From Flavipsychrobacter sp. (GTDB lineage: Bacteria; Bacteroidota; Bacteroidia; Chitinophagales; Chitinophagaceae), in contig JARLGY010000064.1 of assembly GCA_031292525.1 (NCBI GenBank), positions 124,001-188,000 on the forward strand: a DNA stretch of 64,000 nt. Direction: 5' to 3'. The notes beneath the pieces were generated by a model. It ran no database searches and was not told the DNA's origin. It saw only the letters and a program-made list of their open reading frames with translations. How positions within the stretch are numbered: the stretch's first letter is position 1; each line of letters opens with the position of its first letter. The translations under genes were made by a program, and so were the position numbers. Shown here piece by piece: positions 25,169-35,160 of this stretch.

Positions 25169-28100
25169 CTATGACGCCAGCTCTATGTTATGCTCTATAT
25201 CATCTCTTTCCCTCAAAAAGTTAACCATATCGTCATTCATTTGCAACTTCAATCCACTGCTTTTAAGCCTGGTTGTAGTCTTTGCAGTTTCATCTACCAC
25301 CTGCACTACCAGATCGGTCTTCCCCGGGTTTTTCCGTACATTGTCAATTAAAAAAGCAGCCAGCTGTGCGTCCAGCTTGTGCAACTGTACTTTCAGGTTC
25401 AGTTTTTTGGTCAGCACCTTACGCATTTCGTCCAGCAGCATCATGTTCTGTATCTGGAACTCCATAACACCCGGGCGGTATTTATGCTCATTGTAACTGC
25501 CCTGTATCATTATCTTTTGTCCATTGGTCAGGAAGTTCCCGTAGAGCGCATAGTTATTCTCCCACAGCACTATTTCCATATTCCCGCTGTAGTCGTTCAG
25601 TATCATCTTACCAAACTTAGCCCCTTTCTTGGTGGTCATGTGCAGGGCATCGGTTACAAACCCTGCTATGCGTATGCTTTTCCCTTTCAGGCTTTCCACA
25701 CTGGCAACAGGTGCAAGGCCGTAATTTTCCATTTCAAATTTATAGCCATCCAGCGGGTGTGCACTTATATATATACCCACCACTTCTTTCTCCTTATCCA
25801 GCAGTTCAGATAAGGTCCAGGGTTCGCAGGTAGGTATCAGAGGTTCCTTTACATCGGGCATCGTACTGGCTCCAAACAAGCTGTTGGTTGCCATAGATGC
25901 ACTCGCCTGGAATTGGTTGCCAAAACGCACCAGCCGCTCCAGGCCCGTTACCGGATCTACAGCCGGCGCAAAAAAGTATTGCGCCCGGTGCAAATGTTTA
26001 AAGCTATCCATTGCCCCGGCAAGCACCAGGTTCTCTACAGATTTTTTATTTACAGTCCGCTGGTTAATGCGCTTCACAAAATCGAATATAGACGTGTATG
26101 GCCCATTGGCTTCACGTTCTGCTATCAGGTCTTCAACAGCCGCCTCGCCTACCCCCTTTATGGCATTCATTCCAAAGCGTACTACACCTTCATTTGTTAC
26201 CGAAAAACCTTTAAGACTTTCATTTACGTCCGGCCCAAGTACTGCCAGCTCCATGCGCTGGCATTCTTCCATGTAAAACTTTATCTTTTCAATGTTGCCT
26301 TGGTTATTCAGTACCGCCGCCATAAACTCAGCCGGGTAATGTGCCTTTAAAAACGCAGTCTGGTACGCCACAAACGCATAGCAGGTGGAGTGCGATTTAT
26401 TAAAGGCATACTGTGCAAATGCTTCCCAGTCGGTCCATATCTTTTCCAGTTTATCCTTCGGGTGCCCCTTTGCAGTAGCTCCTTCAATAAACTGGCCTTT
26501 CATTTTATTAAGTATAGCTATCTGCTTTTTACCCATTGCCTTACGCAGCACATCGGCATCGCCCTTACTAAACCCTGCTATCTTTTGCGATAGCAGCATC
26601 ACCTGTTCCTGATATACGGTAATACCATAGGTATCACTCAGGTACTCTTCCATTTCAGGAAGATCATACGTAATAGGCTCCAGGCCGTGCTTACGCTTCA
26701 CGAAGTTCGGTATATATTCCATTGGCCCCGGACGATACAGGGCATTCATGGCTATCAGGTCATCCAGCTTATCTGGCTGCAGCTCGCGCAGGTACTTTTG
26801 CATACCCGCACTTTCAAACTGGAAGGTAGCATTGGTATCTCCCTTGCGATACAGCTCATACGTCTTGCTGTCATCAAGCGGTATAGTATCAATGTCTATA
26901 TCTACTCCATGGTTGCGCTTAATTAGGGAAAGCGCATCCCTTATAATGGTAAGGGTTTTCAGCCCCAAAAAGTCCATTTTAATAACGCCGGCGTTCTCAA
27001 TTACGTTACCCTCATACTGCGTAATAAGCAACGATATATCCTTGGCGCTGCACACAGGTATCAGCTCTGTAAGGTCGCGCGGGGCTATTATGATACCTGC
27101 AGCGTGTATACCCGTATTGCGCACGGAGCCTTCCAGCTTTTCGGCACTCCTCAGCACATCGCCGTGCAGGGTATTTTGCTTATATATTTCACGCAGGCGG
27201 TTCACATTTTCCATGTCCTCACCACCGAGTCCTTCTTTTGTTTCCAGCCCGCCATCACCTTTTATATCGGCATGTAGCAAGCGTTTCAGTACTATACCAG
27301 GTTTGTCAGGTACTAGCTTTGCAAGTGCATTGGCATCACTTAGGGGCAAGTCAAGCGCCCTCGATACATCTTTGATACTCATTTTGGCAGCCATGGTACC
27401 ATAGGTCACAATATGTGCCACCTGGTTCTTACCATACTTTTCCACCACATAGTCTATCACCTTCTGGCGCCCTACGTCGTCAAAGTCCGTATCTATATCG
27501 GGCATGCTCTTACGGTCCGGGTTCAGGAACCTTTCGAACAGGAGATTATACTTAATGGGATCTATATTAGTGATACCCGTACAATACGCAACCACCGATC
27601 CGGCGGCCGAGCCACGCCCGGGACCTATAAATACACCCATATCACGCCCGGCCTTAATAAAGTCCGATACAATAAGGAAGTAACCCGCAAACCCCATCTT
27701 GTTGATCACCGAAAGCTCAAAGTTGATGCGCTCTTCTACTTCAGGTGTTATGTCAACATATCGTTTCTTTGCCCCCAGCCACGTTATGTGCGCCAGGAAG
27801 GCATTCTGATCATTATTAAACTCTGGGGGCACCACAAAGTGCGGCAGTAAGATGTCGCGCTCCAGTTTCAGGGGCTTTATCTTATCCACTATCATCTGGG
27901 TATTCTCTATTGCCTGGGGTATATCGGCAAAGAGGGTGCTCATTTGTTGGGTGTTCTTAAAAAAGAACTGGTCATTATAAAACGCAAAGCGACGGTCCTT
28001 CATCACCGTATCGTCTTCACTAAAATCTTTAAAAGAAGGGGTACTTTGCTTTTCACCGGTATTTATACACAGCAATATGTCATGGGCATTATAATCCTCC

Positions 28101-28783
28101 TGCTCTACATAGTGGCTATCATTGCTGGCTATTATAGGCACATTGTATTTTTGCGCAAAGCGCATCAGTACCTCGTTTACCTTTATCTGGTCAGGAATAT
28201 CGTGGCGCTGCATCTCTACATAATAGTCTTCGCCAAACAGGTCCAGCCACCATTTAAATGCTTTTTCGCCTTCTTCCTCTCCTTTCTTCAATATAGTTCT
28301 TGGCACTTCGGCACCAAGGCAGCAGGTAGTAGCTATAAGTCCTTCGTGGTGTTTCAGTACAAGCTCCTTATCTATGCGCGGATATTTGCCATACATCCCC
28401 TCCAGGTAGCCCATACTGCAAAGCTTCACCAGGTTCTTATACCCTATCTCATCCTTAGCTAATAACAACTGGTGAAAACGAACATCCTTATCGTCTTTTG
28501 AGAATTGACGTTTAAAACGGTTCTCTACCAGGTAAAACTCACAACCAACTACCGGCTTCACAGCAGGTACCAGTATATCCTTACCATCTTCGTTCTTACC
28601 AACACTTATGGTGTTCTTCCATGCTTCAGCTACAAACTGAAACACGCCAAACATGTTACCATGGTCTGTTATAGCCATAGCAGGCATACTATCTTTCCTG
28701 GCTTTATCATAAAGCTTGGTGATGTTGGATGCCCCATCGAGCAGGGAAAACTGGGTATGATTATGTAAGTGCGAAAACTTCAC
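25169..28783 (-). CDS. dnaE: DNA polymerase III alpha subunit
   Basis: A 1204-residue replicative polymerase subunit, starting with GTG. The N-terminal PHP domain has LHNHTQFSLLDG and ITDHGNMFG, the metal-binding pattern of this domain. The polymerase core has GPGRGSAAGS and PDIDTDFDD, which holds two of the catalytic aspartates, and the YQEQVMLLSQKIAGF / ADVLRKAMGKK fingers region. C-terminally there is a helix-hairpin-helix stretch and an OB fold (IRIAGFVTDALHMTTKKGAKFGKMILND). No 3'-5' exonuclease domain is fused, as expected for DnaE1. Upstream is a set of phased AAGTATTT repeats. This is the essential housekeeping copy. Confidence 0.98.
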   Translation of the reverse strand: MKFSHLHNHTQFSLLDGASNITKLYDKARKDSMPAMAITDHGNMFGVFQFVAEAWKNTISVGKNEDGKDILVPAVKPVVGCEFYLVENRFKRQFSKDDKDVRFHQLLLAKDEIGYKNLVKLCSMGYLEGMYGKYPRIDKELVLKHHEGLIATTCCLGAEVPRTILKKGEEEGEKAFKWWLDLFGEDYYVEMQRHDIPDQIKVNEVLMRFAQKYNVPIIASNDSHYVEQEDYNAHDILLCINTGEKQSTPSFKDFSEDDTVMKDRRFAFYNDQFFFKNTQQMSTLFADIPQAIENTQMIVDKIKPLKLERDILLPHFVVPPEFNNDQNAFLAHITWLGAKKRYVDITPEVEERINFELSVINKMGFAGYFLIVSDFIKAGRDMGVFIGPGRGSAAGSVVAYCTGITNIDPIKYNLLFERFLNPDRKSMPDIDTDFDDVGRQKVIDYVVEKYGKNQVAHIVTYGTMAAKMSIKDVSRALDLPLSDANALAKLVPDKPGIVLKRLLHADIKGDGGLETKEGLGGEDMENVNRLREIYKQNTLHGDVLRSAEKLEGSVRNTGIHAAGIIIAPRDLTELIPVCSAKDISLLITQYEGNVIENAGVIKMDFLGLKTLTIIRDALSLIKRNHGVDIDIDTIPLDDSKTYELYRKGDTNATFQFESAGMQKYLRELQPDKLDDLIAMNALYRPGPMEYIPNFVKRKHGLEPITYDLPEMEEYLSDTYGITVYQEQVMLLSQKIAGFSKGDADVLRKAMGKKQIAILNKMKGQFIEGATAKGHPKDKLEKIWTDWEAFAQYAFNKSHSTCYAFVAYQTAFLKAHYPAEFMAAVLNNQGNIEKIKFYMEECQRMELAVLGPDVNESLKGFSVTNEGVVRFGMNAIKGVGEAAVEDLIAEREANGPYTSIFDFVKRINQRTVNKKSVENLVLAGAMDSFKHLHRAQYFFAPAVDPVTGLERLVRFGNQFQASASMATNSLFGASTMPDVKEPLIPTCEPWTLSELLDKEKEVVGIYISAHPLDGYKFEMENYGLAPVASVESLKGKSIRIAGFVTDALHMTTKKGAKFGKMILNDYSGNMEIVLWENNYALYGNFLTNGQKIMIQGSYNEHKYRPGVMEFQIQNMMLLDEMRKVLTKKLNLKVQLHKLDAQLAAFLIDNVRKNPGKTDLVVQVVDETAKTTTRLKSSGLKLQMNDDMVNFLRERDDIEHNIELAS

Positions 28784-28818
28784 GATGCCGGTCTGAGATT
28801 AAAGAATTATGTCTTAGA

Positions 28819-28856
28819 AAATACTTAGAAAGTATTTGAAAAGTATTTACAAAGTA
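28819..28856. repeat. Helically phased AAGTATTT repeats upstream of dnaE
   Basis: AAATACTT (28819-28826) faces AAGTATTT (28830-28837) as an 8-bp inverted repeat with a 3-nt spacer. AAGTATTT recurs at 28841-28848 and AAGTA at 28852-28856, each 11 bp apart. The array lies 36-73 bp upstream of the dnaE GTG and about 95 bp upstream of the divergent gene, a position suitable for an operator. Confidence 0.55.
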
Positions 28857-28950
28857 ACAGAAAAAGAGCCGGTTTAAGGATGCAAGTTATCCACCTGTGT
28901 TTATAATCGTGAACCTAGTTTGCTATATTTACATTACAACAAAAGCAACT

Positions 28951-30150
28951 TTGAAAGCTGTAATTATCGTCATATTATTACTAATAAGTACTCCCTTGTA
29001 TGGACAACCTGATAAGACATTGTTCCAGCCAAATAACAGGGGGCTTTTAGACTGGACCTACAACGATTTTGTAAAAAATAATATAACCGGATTTGAGGCT
29101 TATTCTATGGATACGGCAAATAGTATAATTACATCCAGAAAATCACTTCGTCAGAAATTAGAAGTGGATACAATACAGCACACACTTACGGGATATCGCG
29201 GAAATTATTCCACTTGGGTTTGGTCACCTCTGCTTAGTATATCTACTGTAAAGGGTTACTATTTTAGAAATTGGTATAACAGCAATGGCGATATAGTCCT
29301 TGAAGTAAAATGTAGCCTTCCTTTGCAATATCTAAACGAAAATAAACAGCCGAATAAAGAAGCCAATTTTTTAAGAATAGATTCTATAAGGTATTTTTAT
29401 ACTGACACCCTATTATTAAAAAAGCTTGAAAAGTTCTATTTTAGAACATTGATAGCTTATAAAAAAATAATTGATACCGCCTATTTGGACGATATTTTCA
29501 CTACAGAAGATTTATATACTTATAACGAAAAGAAACTGCAGTCAGTTCATTACAAGAATAATGATAGTGTACTATCCCATAAATGGAATCTTACAATCGA
29601 TACTTTTTACAGCCCAAATAACAAGTGGAATTTTTACCGTCGATCTTACATTTACGAGAAAAAAAAGTACGATCATAACTTTAAAATAGCTGAATCAGCT
29701 AAGTACACAGATAGTGGCAAAATAGATAAAATAGAAAAATTCAGCTATGACAGCAGTAATAGACTTTCCGGGAAAATAGCTGAAAGTTCTTTTTTAGGAA
29801 AGAGGGCTTGGGACTCGATATTATATAAATATGACGACACAACTCTGGCAGAACTTTATACATTTAGTTCTTATTCCCCAGGCAAATATCGAGAGAATTG
29901 GCAGAAATATAATGGGACTGGCTTGCTGCTAAATTCATTTACAAGATCGATAGAAGGATGGGAGGCTAATATCGCATATTCGTACGAATATGATACGTAT
30001 GGACGAATATCATCCAAAACATATAATGGAGCCAACAATGATATAAATAAATGCTTCTACCAATATAACGATAAGGGGTATCTAAAATCTTATACACATA
30101 CCCTTAATGACAGGACAATACAATACTTTGAATACAATTATTATTACTAA
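28951..30150 (+). CDS. Secreted YD-repeat-like protein of unknown function
   Basis: A 399-residue exported protein if translation starts at the TTG at 28951, which gives a clean signal peptide (KAVIIVILLLISTPLYGQ). The frame is open back to a GTG at 28897, which would give an 18-residue longer N-terminus. The C-terminal third has loosely repeated tyrosine-rich units such as YSYEYDTYGRISSKTYNG, YQYNDKGYLKSY and YDSSNRLSGK, which resemble RHS/YD repeats. No toxin or catalytic domain is present. The gene is visibly AT-rich compared with dnaE, which suggests recent acquisition or relaxed constraint. Its TAA overlaps the TAG of the convergent gene. Confidence 0.75.
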   Translation: MKAVIIVILLLISTPLYGQPDKTLFQPNNRGLLDWTYNDFVKNNITGFEAYSMDTANSIITSRKSLRQKLEVDTIQHTLTGYRGNYSTWVWSPLLSISTVKGYYFRNWYNSNGDIVLEVKCSLPLQYLNENKQPNKEANFLRIDSIRYFYTDTLLLKKLEKFYFRTLIAYKKIIDTAYLDDIFTTEDLYTYNEKKLQSVHYKNNDSVLSHKWNLTIDTFYSPNNKWNFYRRSYIYEKKKYDHNFKIAESAKYTDSGKIDKIEKFSYDSSNRLSGKIAESSFLGKRAWDSILYKYDDTTLAELYTFSSYSPGKYRENWQKYNGTGLLLNSFTRSIEGWEANIAYSYEYDTYGRISSKTYNGANNDINKCFYQYNDKGYLKSYTHTLNDRTIQYFEYNYYY

Positions 30151-31739
30151 CGGCCAGCCTTTTCGTTGTTACCGTCAAAGTAAAGTATATCAATACTATG
30201 ATTATGCGTTTGGGTACTTACATGCTGCATACTCTTCACCTCCGGAAATAGCTTCCGTAAAGAATCCTGAGTGTCTGGATATTCGCTCACATTGATCACT
30301 GGCATATGATATTCTTTCGAAAACATGGTCAATCTTCCACTTTCATCCTTTATATTACGGTCCGCATGTATTAGAAATGTAACGATCTCCTGTTTTCGCG
30401 GGTCAAGCTCCCTTATAAAGTATCCATTCCAACTGCTGTAATTAATAATATAACCGCCTCTGCTATTCAGGCTGTCCAGATCATGGTATATTTCCCCACT
30501 AAGGTCAGACGAGTTATTAATGATCGGTTTTGAAAATACAACCAATAGCAGGCTAACCATACTGTAAACCAAAAACAGGTTATTAATACGCTTGTACACT
30601 ATCGGTTTTGTCTGCTCCACACTAAACACCATAGCCAATATCGGCACCCATATAAAAACATAGTGATGTCCCAATCGGGTACTGCCAAACAATACAAAAG
30701 TCACAACTAGCGACAACAAGCTCAGTAACAGTAATATCTGCCGGCCACGCGGGGCATTTTCCAGACGCGTCCCGATCTTTCTATACTCAAGCAAAACAAT
30801 CACTACTATTCCTCCCGCTGCCACACAAAGCCAAAACCGCAGGCTGTTATAGACCATAAACACGTTCCGGTTCGCATAGTAGGGAAAATCCAGGTACCTA
30901 AAAAACGCCAAAAACACATACCACCGTTCCTTTACAGCCGTTGTCAGGTTGGGCAACAGAGCCCTATTAGCACCTATAACACTTGTTATATAAAACAAAG
31001 TATTGTCTGCCCCACCCTTAACAGTTGAAAACAACAACACAGCGCCTAGCACTGCAAACAAAGCCAGCGAAACCATTAAATACTTCAGGTTTTGCTTTAG
31101 TATAGTTACAGACAAATATTCCTCCGGCAGCAATGCCACCGCAAACAACAACACACCAGGAAATAAGTACACGAAAAATACTTTATCCTCCAATGCTATA
31201 AACCATAACAGGCTCAGTAATACTGCGAACAATACCTTTCTGTTTGAACTTATGGAAGTCACCAGTTTTCTAAGAAAAATTGCAGTCAGCGGGTAAGCCA
31301 GCAACGCCATTTTAACAGGCCCACCATCGTGCAATACCTGCATTACCAGCGGAAAAAAGCACAGCAATATCAATATGCTGTTCCACGAGTATTGCCCAGC
31401 CTTTTTAAACAACCAGCAAAACAACAACCAGAACAATATAGAATAAACAGTATTAGATATGCCATAAGGCAACAACCTGTAAAACGGATAGTATAACAAT
31501 GATGAAGTATTACCTATGTATGCATAGCTCATCCTGTACTTAAAGTGATTGAGTATGTAGATCACATACTGTTCATACCCGTCATTGTAAGTATTGTATT
31601 TAAATATCGGCTTCAGGTAAGACAGCGAATTGAACTGCACATATTCATCCATATGCGGGTTTACAAAAAAGCCAATAACTATTATCAGCCCTAGTGCAAA
31701 CAACACCTGTATACCACGGTATGCATTCTGCTGCGTCAC
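30147..31739 (-). CDS. Polytopic membrane protein, GT-C glycosyltransferase-like
   Basis: A 530-residue membrane protein with about 11-12 helices and a C-terminal soluble part of about 110 residues. It starts with GTG. The first periplasmic loop carries an acidic pair, NPHMDEYVQFNS, in the place where GT-C enzymes have their catalytic Asp/Glu, and the overall layout resembles the PMT superfamily. Sequence similarity to known members is weak by eye, so the enzymatic role is inferred. It follows the small membrane protein gene after 3 nt, so the two form an operon. Its stop overlaps that of the convergent secreted protein by a shared CTAA. Confidence 0.65.
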   Translation of the reverse strand: MTQQNAYRGIQVLFALGLIIVIGFFVNPHMDEYVQFNSLSYLKPIFKYNTYNDGYEQYVIYILNHFKYRMSYAYIGNTSSLLYYPFYRLLPYGISNTVYSILFWLLFCWLFKKAGQYSWNSILILLCFFPLVMQVLHDGGPVKMALLAYPLTAIFLRKLVTSISSNRKVLFAVLLSLLWFIALEDKVFFVYLFPGVLLFAVALLPEEYLSVTILKQNLKYLMVSLALFAVLGAVLLFSTVKGGADNTLFYITSVIGANRALLPNLTTAVKERWYVFLAFFRYLDFPYYANRNVFMVYNSLRFWLCVAAGGIVVIVLLEYRKIGTRLENAPRGRQILLLLSLLSLVVTFVLFGSTRLGHHYVFIWVPILAMVFSVEQTKPIVYKRINNLFLVYSMVSLLLVVFSKPIINNSSDLSGEIYHDLDSLNSRGGYIINYSSWNGYFIRELDPRKQEIVTFLIHADRNIKDESGRLTMFSKEYHMPVINVSEYPDTQDSLRKLFPEVKSMQHVSTQTHNHSIDILYFDGNNEKAGR

Positions 31740-31742
31740 AAG

Positions 31743-32153
31743 CTATACAGCAGTTTTCCTTTTCGCAACCACAAAGCCAAGTAAAGCAAATGGTATATAT
31801 ACCAGAGAACTGGCTACTCCAAACCACAACGGGTGCGGCAACATAACAAGGTTTACTATGCCGGCCAACATCAATAACAAACCTGTTACTACCGGTGGGT
31901 TATTAGTGCTACGCCCCGAAACCAAAGTGGCCACTATCCCACCTACAAGGCTGGCAAAAGCATAATTAGCTATCAAAGCCAGAAAGAAATTCATGGGCAT
32001 TTGGCTCATCATCGCAGCAACAGCAACCTTATCCTTTACATCTATAGGCGGGTGCGGAAATTGCTTGTCTATCACCACCTCCCCTACAGCTATCATTATC
32101 ATAGCAGCAACGGCTCCTATAGCAATGCCTATCCTGTTTTTAGTAACACTCAT
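31743..32153 (-). CDS. Four-helix membrane protein of unknown function
   Basis: A 136-residue protein with four membrane helices (about 8-25, 50-78, 88-108, 112-130) and no recognised motif. The second helix pair contains an ALIANYAFASLVGGIVATLVSGR segment rich in small residues. It is encoded 3 nt upstream of the GT-C-like gene, so it may be a partner of it. Small membrane proteins of this size are widespread in Bacteroidota and are uncharacterised. Confidence 0.7.
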   Translation of the reverse strand: MSVTKNRIGIAIGAVAAMIMIAVGEVVIDKQFPHPPIDVKDKVAVAAMMSQMPMNFFLALIANYAFASLVGGIVATLVSGRSTNNPPVVTGLLLMLAGIVNLVMLPHPLWFGVASSLVYIPFALLGFVVAKRKTAV

Positions 32154-32454
32154 TTTGTTTGATTTATTTGCACAAGATAATGATACGTTGGCAATTCTAT
32201 TTTGTCTTGATTATCTATGACCATTATCGGAATATCTCTACTTTTCTTGGCCAATAAGGTGATCTATCTCATCGGGCATGTCTTTGCGTCTTGTCTTAAT
32301 ATTGTGTTGAAATATATCTACCTGCAATAAATTCAGGTCGACAGTAAAAATTAAGACTATTCGTCATATATTTTATAACTTTCATGACAATGTTTCCATT
32401 TATCCTGAATTGGAACATTTTTTATGCATAGTATAAAAGGAGAAAACAAGCTAT
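32154..32454. other. Intergenic region between a membrane protein gene and clpB
   Basis: About 300 bp without a gene between divergent genes. No tRNA, inverted repeat or credible open frame was seen. A purine-rich AAGGAG (32437-32442) lies 12 nt before the clpB start as a Shine-Dalgarno candidate, unusual for this genome. TACTTTTC at about 32238 is a one-mismatch -7 element without a -33 partner. No CIRCE-like repeat is present. Confidence 0.5.
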
Positions 32455-35085
32455 ATGAACTTAAACAACTTTACCATAAAAGCCCAGGAAATTGTGCAGC
32501 AGGCACAACAACTGGCTTTCAACAACCAGAATCCAAACATAGAAACTGCGCATCTTTTAAAAGCCTTAATAGACGATAAGGATGGGCCTATTTCTTACCT
32601 GCTTAAAAAGAACAATGTAAATATTGGCTTCGTCAGCAACAAGCTCGATGAACAGCTTAAACGCTTACCCAAAATGCAGGGTGGCGAACCGGGTCAAAGC
32701 ATCAGCCGTGACCTTAACAATGCCATACTGCGCACTGCCAATATCCTCAAATCATTTAATGATGAGTTTGTTACACCCGAACATTTACTGGTAGCCTTGC
32801 TGCAGGTAAATGATGAAAGTGGAAAAATATTGAAGGATGCAGGTCTTACTGAAAAAGGATTAACTGCTGCAATTAAAGAACTACGCAAAGGCAGTACTGT
32901 AAACTCTCAAACGTCCGATCAGCAGTACCAAAGCTTACAACGCTATGCCAAGAACCTTAACGAGCTAGCCCGCAATGGCAAGCTTGATCCCGTTATTGGT
33001 CGCGACGAAGAGATACGCCGCACACTGCATATCTTATCGCGTAGGTCTAAAAACAACCCAATACTTGTGGGTGAACCGGGTGTGGGTAAAACAGCGATAG
33101 TTGAAGGCCTAGCCCATCGTATTATAAACGGCGATGTACCCGATAACCTCAAATCAAAGATCATATATGCGCTCGACATGGGCAGCCTCATGGCTGGCGC
33201 TAAGTACCGTGGCGAATTTGAAGAACGGCTTAAAGGCGTTATTAAAGAAGTATCAGAAAGCGAAGGCGAAGTAATACTCTTTATAGATGAGATACATACC
33301 CTTATAGGTGCAGGAGCTATGGAAGGCGCAATGGACGCAGCCAACATACTGAAACCCGCTCTTGCTCGTGGCGAGCTCAGGGCGATAGGTGCTACTACGC
33401 TCAATGAATACCAGAAATACTTCGAAAAGGACAAAGCCCTCGAAAGGCGTTTCCAGAAGGTATTTGTTGATGAACCAAGCGCAGAAGATGCTATATCTAT
33501 ATTAAGAGGATTGAAAGACAGGTACGAGAGTCACCACAAAGTGCGTATTAAAGATGAGGCTATAATTGCTGCTGTTGAGCTATCTCAGCGCTACATTACA
33601 GATCGCTTCCTGCCCGATAAAGCTATTGACCTTATAGACGAAAGTGCAGCTAAACTGAAGCTGGAAATGAACTCAATGCCTGAAGAACTGGACGAACTGG
33701 AACGCCGCATTCGCCAGCTTGAAATAGAAAGAGAAGCGATAAAACGTGAGAATGATGAACCCAAGATCAAAGAACTGGGTCAGGAAATTTCAAGCCTTAG
33801 TATAGAACGTGATACCCTCAAAGCCCGTTGGTTGGAGGAAAAGGATTTTGCTGATCAGATCAACAATATAAAGACCAATATAGAGCACCTTAAGCTGGAA
33901 GCTGAACAAGCCGAACGCGATGGCGAATATGGTAAGGTTGCCGAGATTCGCTATGGTAAGATCAAGGCTGAAGAGGCTAAAATACAAGAGCTTTCTGCGC
34001 AGCAAGACACTATAGAAGGCTTGCACAAACGCCTGCTAAAAGAAGAAGTAGACGCCGAAGATATTGCCCAAAACGTCGCCAAAGCAACCGGAATACCGGT
34101 TCAGCGCATGCTGCAGGGCGAACGCGAAAAACTGTTGCACCTCGAAGACGAACTGCACAAACGTGTGGTTGGTCAGAACGAGGCCATAGAAGCAGTTTCA
34201 GATGCTATACGCCGTGGCCGTGCCGGGTTGCAGGATCCACGCAAACCTATAGGTTCCTTCATATTCCTGGGTACAACCGGGGTAGGTAAAACCGAGCTGG
34301 CAAAGGCGCTCGCAGAGATATTGTTCGATGACGAAAGTATGATGACCCGCATAGACATGAGTGAGTACCAGGAAAAGCACAGCGTAAGCAGGCTGGTAGG
34401 TGCCCCTCCGGGATATGTAGGTTACGATGAAGGTGGTCAGCTTACAGAGGCTGTACGCCGGAAACCATACTCCGTTGTGCTGCTCGATGAAATAGAAAAA
34501 GCACATCCTGATGTGTTTAATATCATGCTGCAGGTATTGGATGATGGACGTCTTACCGATAACAAGGGCCGTGTGGTGAACTTTAAGAATACCATCATCA
34601 TCATGACCAGCAACATGGGCAGCCAGGTGATACAGGACAACTTTGCAGACCTGCAAGGCAAGGATATAGAAACCGTAGTTGAAAATACAAAAGCCCAGGT
34701 ACTCGATTTGCTGAGACAAATACTGCGTCCTGAGTTCCTGAACAGGATCGATGATATCATCATGTTCCATCCGCTCATGCGTAAGGAAATAAAGGGCATC
34801 ATCCGCATACAACTGGAAAACCTGCAAAAGCAGTTGGCCCAGCAGAACATCAACCTCCAGTTCACAGACTATGCACTCGATTACCTCGTCGATCGTGGCT
34901 TTGATCCACAGTACGGTGCTCGTCCACTGAAAAGGGTGATACAGAAAGATATCATCAATATGCTCAGCAAAAAGATCATAGGCGGTGAACTGGATAAAAC
35001 CAAGCCAGTACTGATAGATGTTTTTGACGGTGTGGTGGTAATGCGTAATGAAACACCGATCACAGAAGGATCAGCTCAAAAATAA
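32455..35085 (+). CDS. clpB: Disaggregase chaperone ClpB
   Basis: An 876-residue AAA+ chaperone that, with DnaK, pulls proteins out of aggregates. Domains in order: Clp N repeat domain (1-145), first AAA module with Walker A GEPGVGKT (206-213) and Walker [11 protein letters not shown], the middle coiled-coil domain (about 405-535), which marks ClpB against ClpA/C, and the second AAA module with GTTGVGKT (606-613), [13 protein letters not shown] and the NRIDDIIMF sensor region. Length is standard. A purine-rich RBS precedes the ATG. A strong hairpin terminator follows. Expression is presumably heat-inducible, but no known heat-shock element was recognised. Confidence 0.98.
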   Translation: MNLNNFTIKAQEIVQQAQQLAFNNQNPNIETAHLLKALIDDKDGPISYLLKKNNVNIGFVSNKLDEQLKRLPKMQGGEPGQSISRDLNNAILRTANILKSFNDEFVTPEHLLVALLQVNDESGKILKDAGLTEKGLTAAIKELRKGSTVNSQTSDQQYQSLQRYAKNLNELARNGKLDPVIGRDEEIRRTLHILSRRSKNNPILVGEPGVGKTAIVEGLAHRIINGDVPDNLKSKIIYALDMGSLMAGAKYRGEFEERLKGVIKEVSESEGEVILFIDEIHTLIGAGAMEGAMDAANILKPALARGELRAIGATTLNEYQKYFEKDKALERRFQKVFVDEPSAEDAISILRGLKDRYESHHKVRIKDEAIIAAVELSQRYITDRFLPDKAIDLIDESAAKLKLEMNSMPEELDELERRIRQLEIEREAIKRENDEPKIKELGQEISSLSIERDTLKARWLEEKDFADQINNIKTNIEHLKLEAEQAERDGEYGKVAEIRYGKIKAEEAKIQELSAQQDTIEGLHKRLLKEEVDAEDIAQNVAKATGIPVQRMLQGEREKLLHLEDELHKRVVGQNEAIEAVSDAIRRGRAGLQDPRKPIGSFIFLGTTGVGKTELAKALAEILFDDESMMTRIDMSEYQEKHSVSRLVGAPPGYVGYDEGGQLTEAVRRKPYSVVLLDEIEKAHPDVFNIMLQVLDDGRLTDNKGRVVNFKNTIIIMTSNMGSQVIQDNFADLQGKDIETVVENTKAQVLDLLRQILRPEFLNRIDDIIMFHPLMRKEIKGIIRIQLENLQKQLAQQNINLQFTDYALDYLVDRGFDPQYGARPLKRVIQKDIINMLSKKIIGGELDKTKPVLIDVFDGVVVMRNETPITEGSAQK

Positions 35086-35105
35086 CTACGAATAACATAA
35101 ATGTA

Positions 35106-35135
35106 AAACGCCAGCTTGTAAACAAGCTGGCGTTT
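35106..35135. terminator. Bidirectional terminator between clpB and a T9SS cargo gene
   Basis: A nearly perfect hairpin with 14-bp arms AAACGCCAGCTTGT (35106-35119) and ACAAGCTGGCGTTT (35122-35135) and a 2-nt loop. It lies between two convergent genes and can serve both. Confidence 0.88.
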
Positions 35136-35160
35136 CTATTTGTATGAGAATTTGTTTTGT

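Noticed and set aside
32154-32454. CIRCE or sigma-32 type heat-shock element before clpB
   Set aside because: No CIRCE inverted repeat and no matching -35/-10 pair were found.
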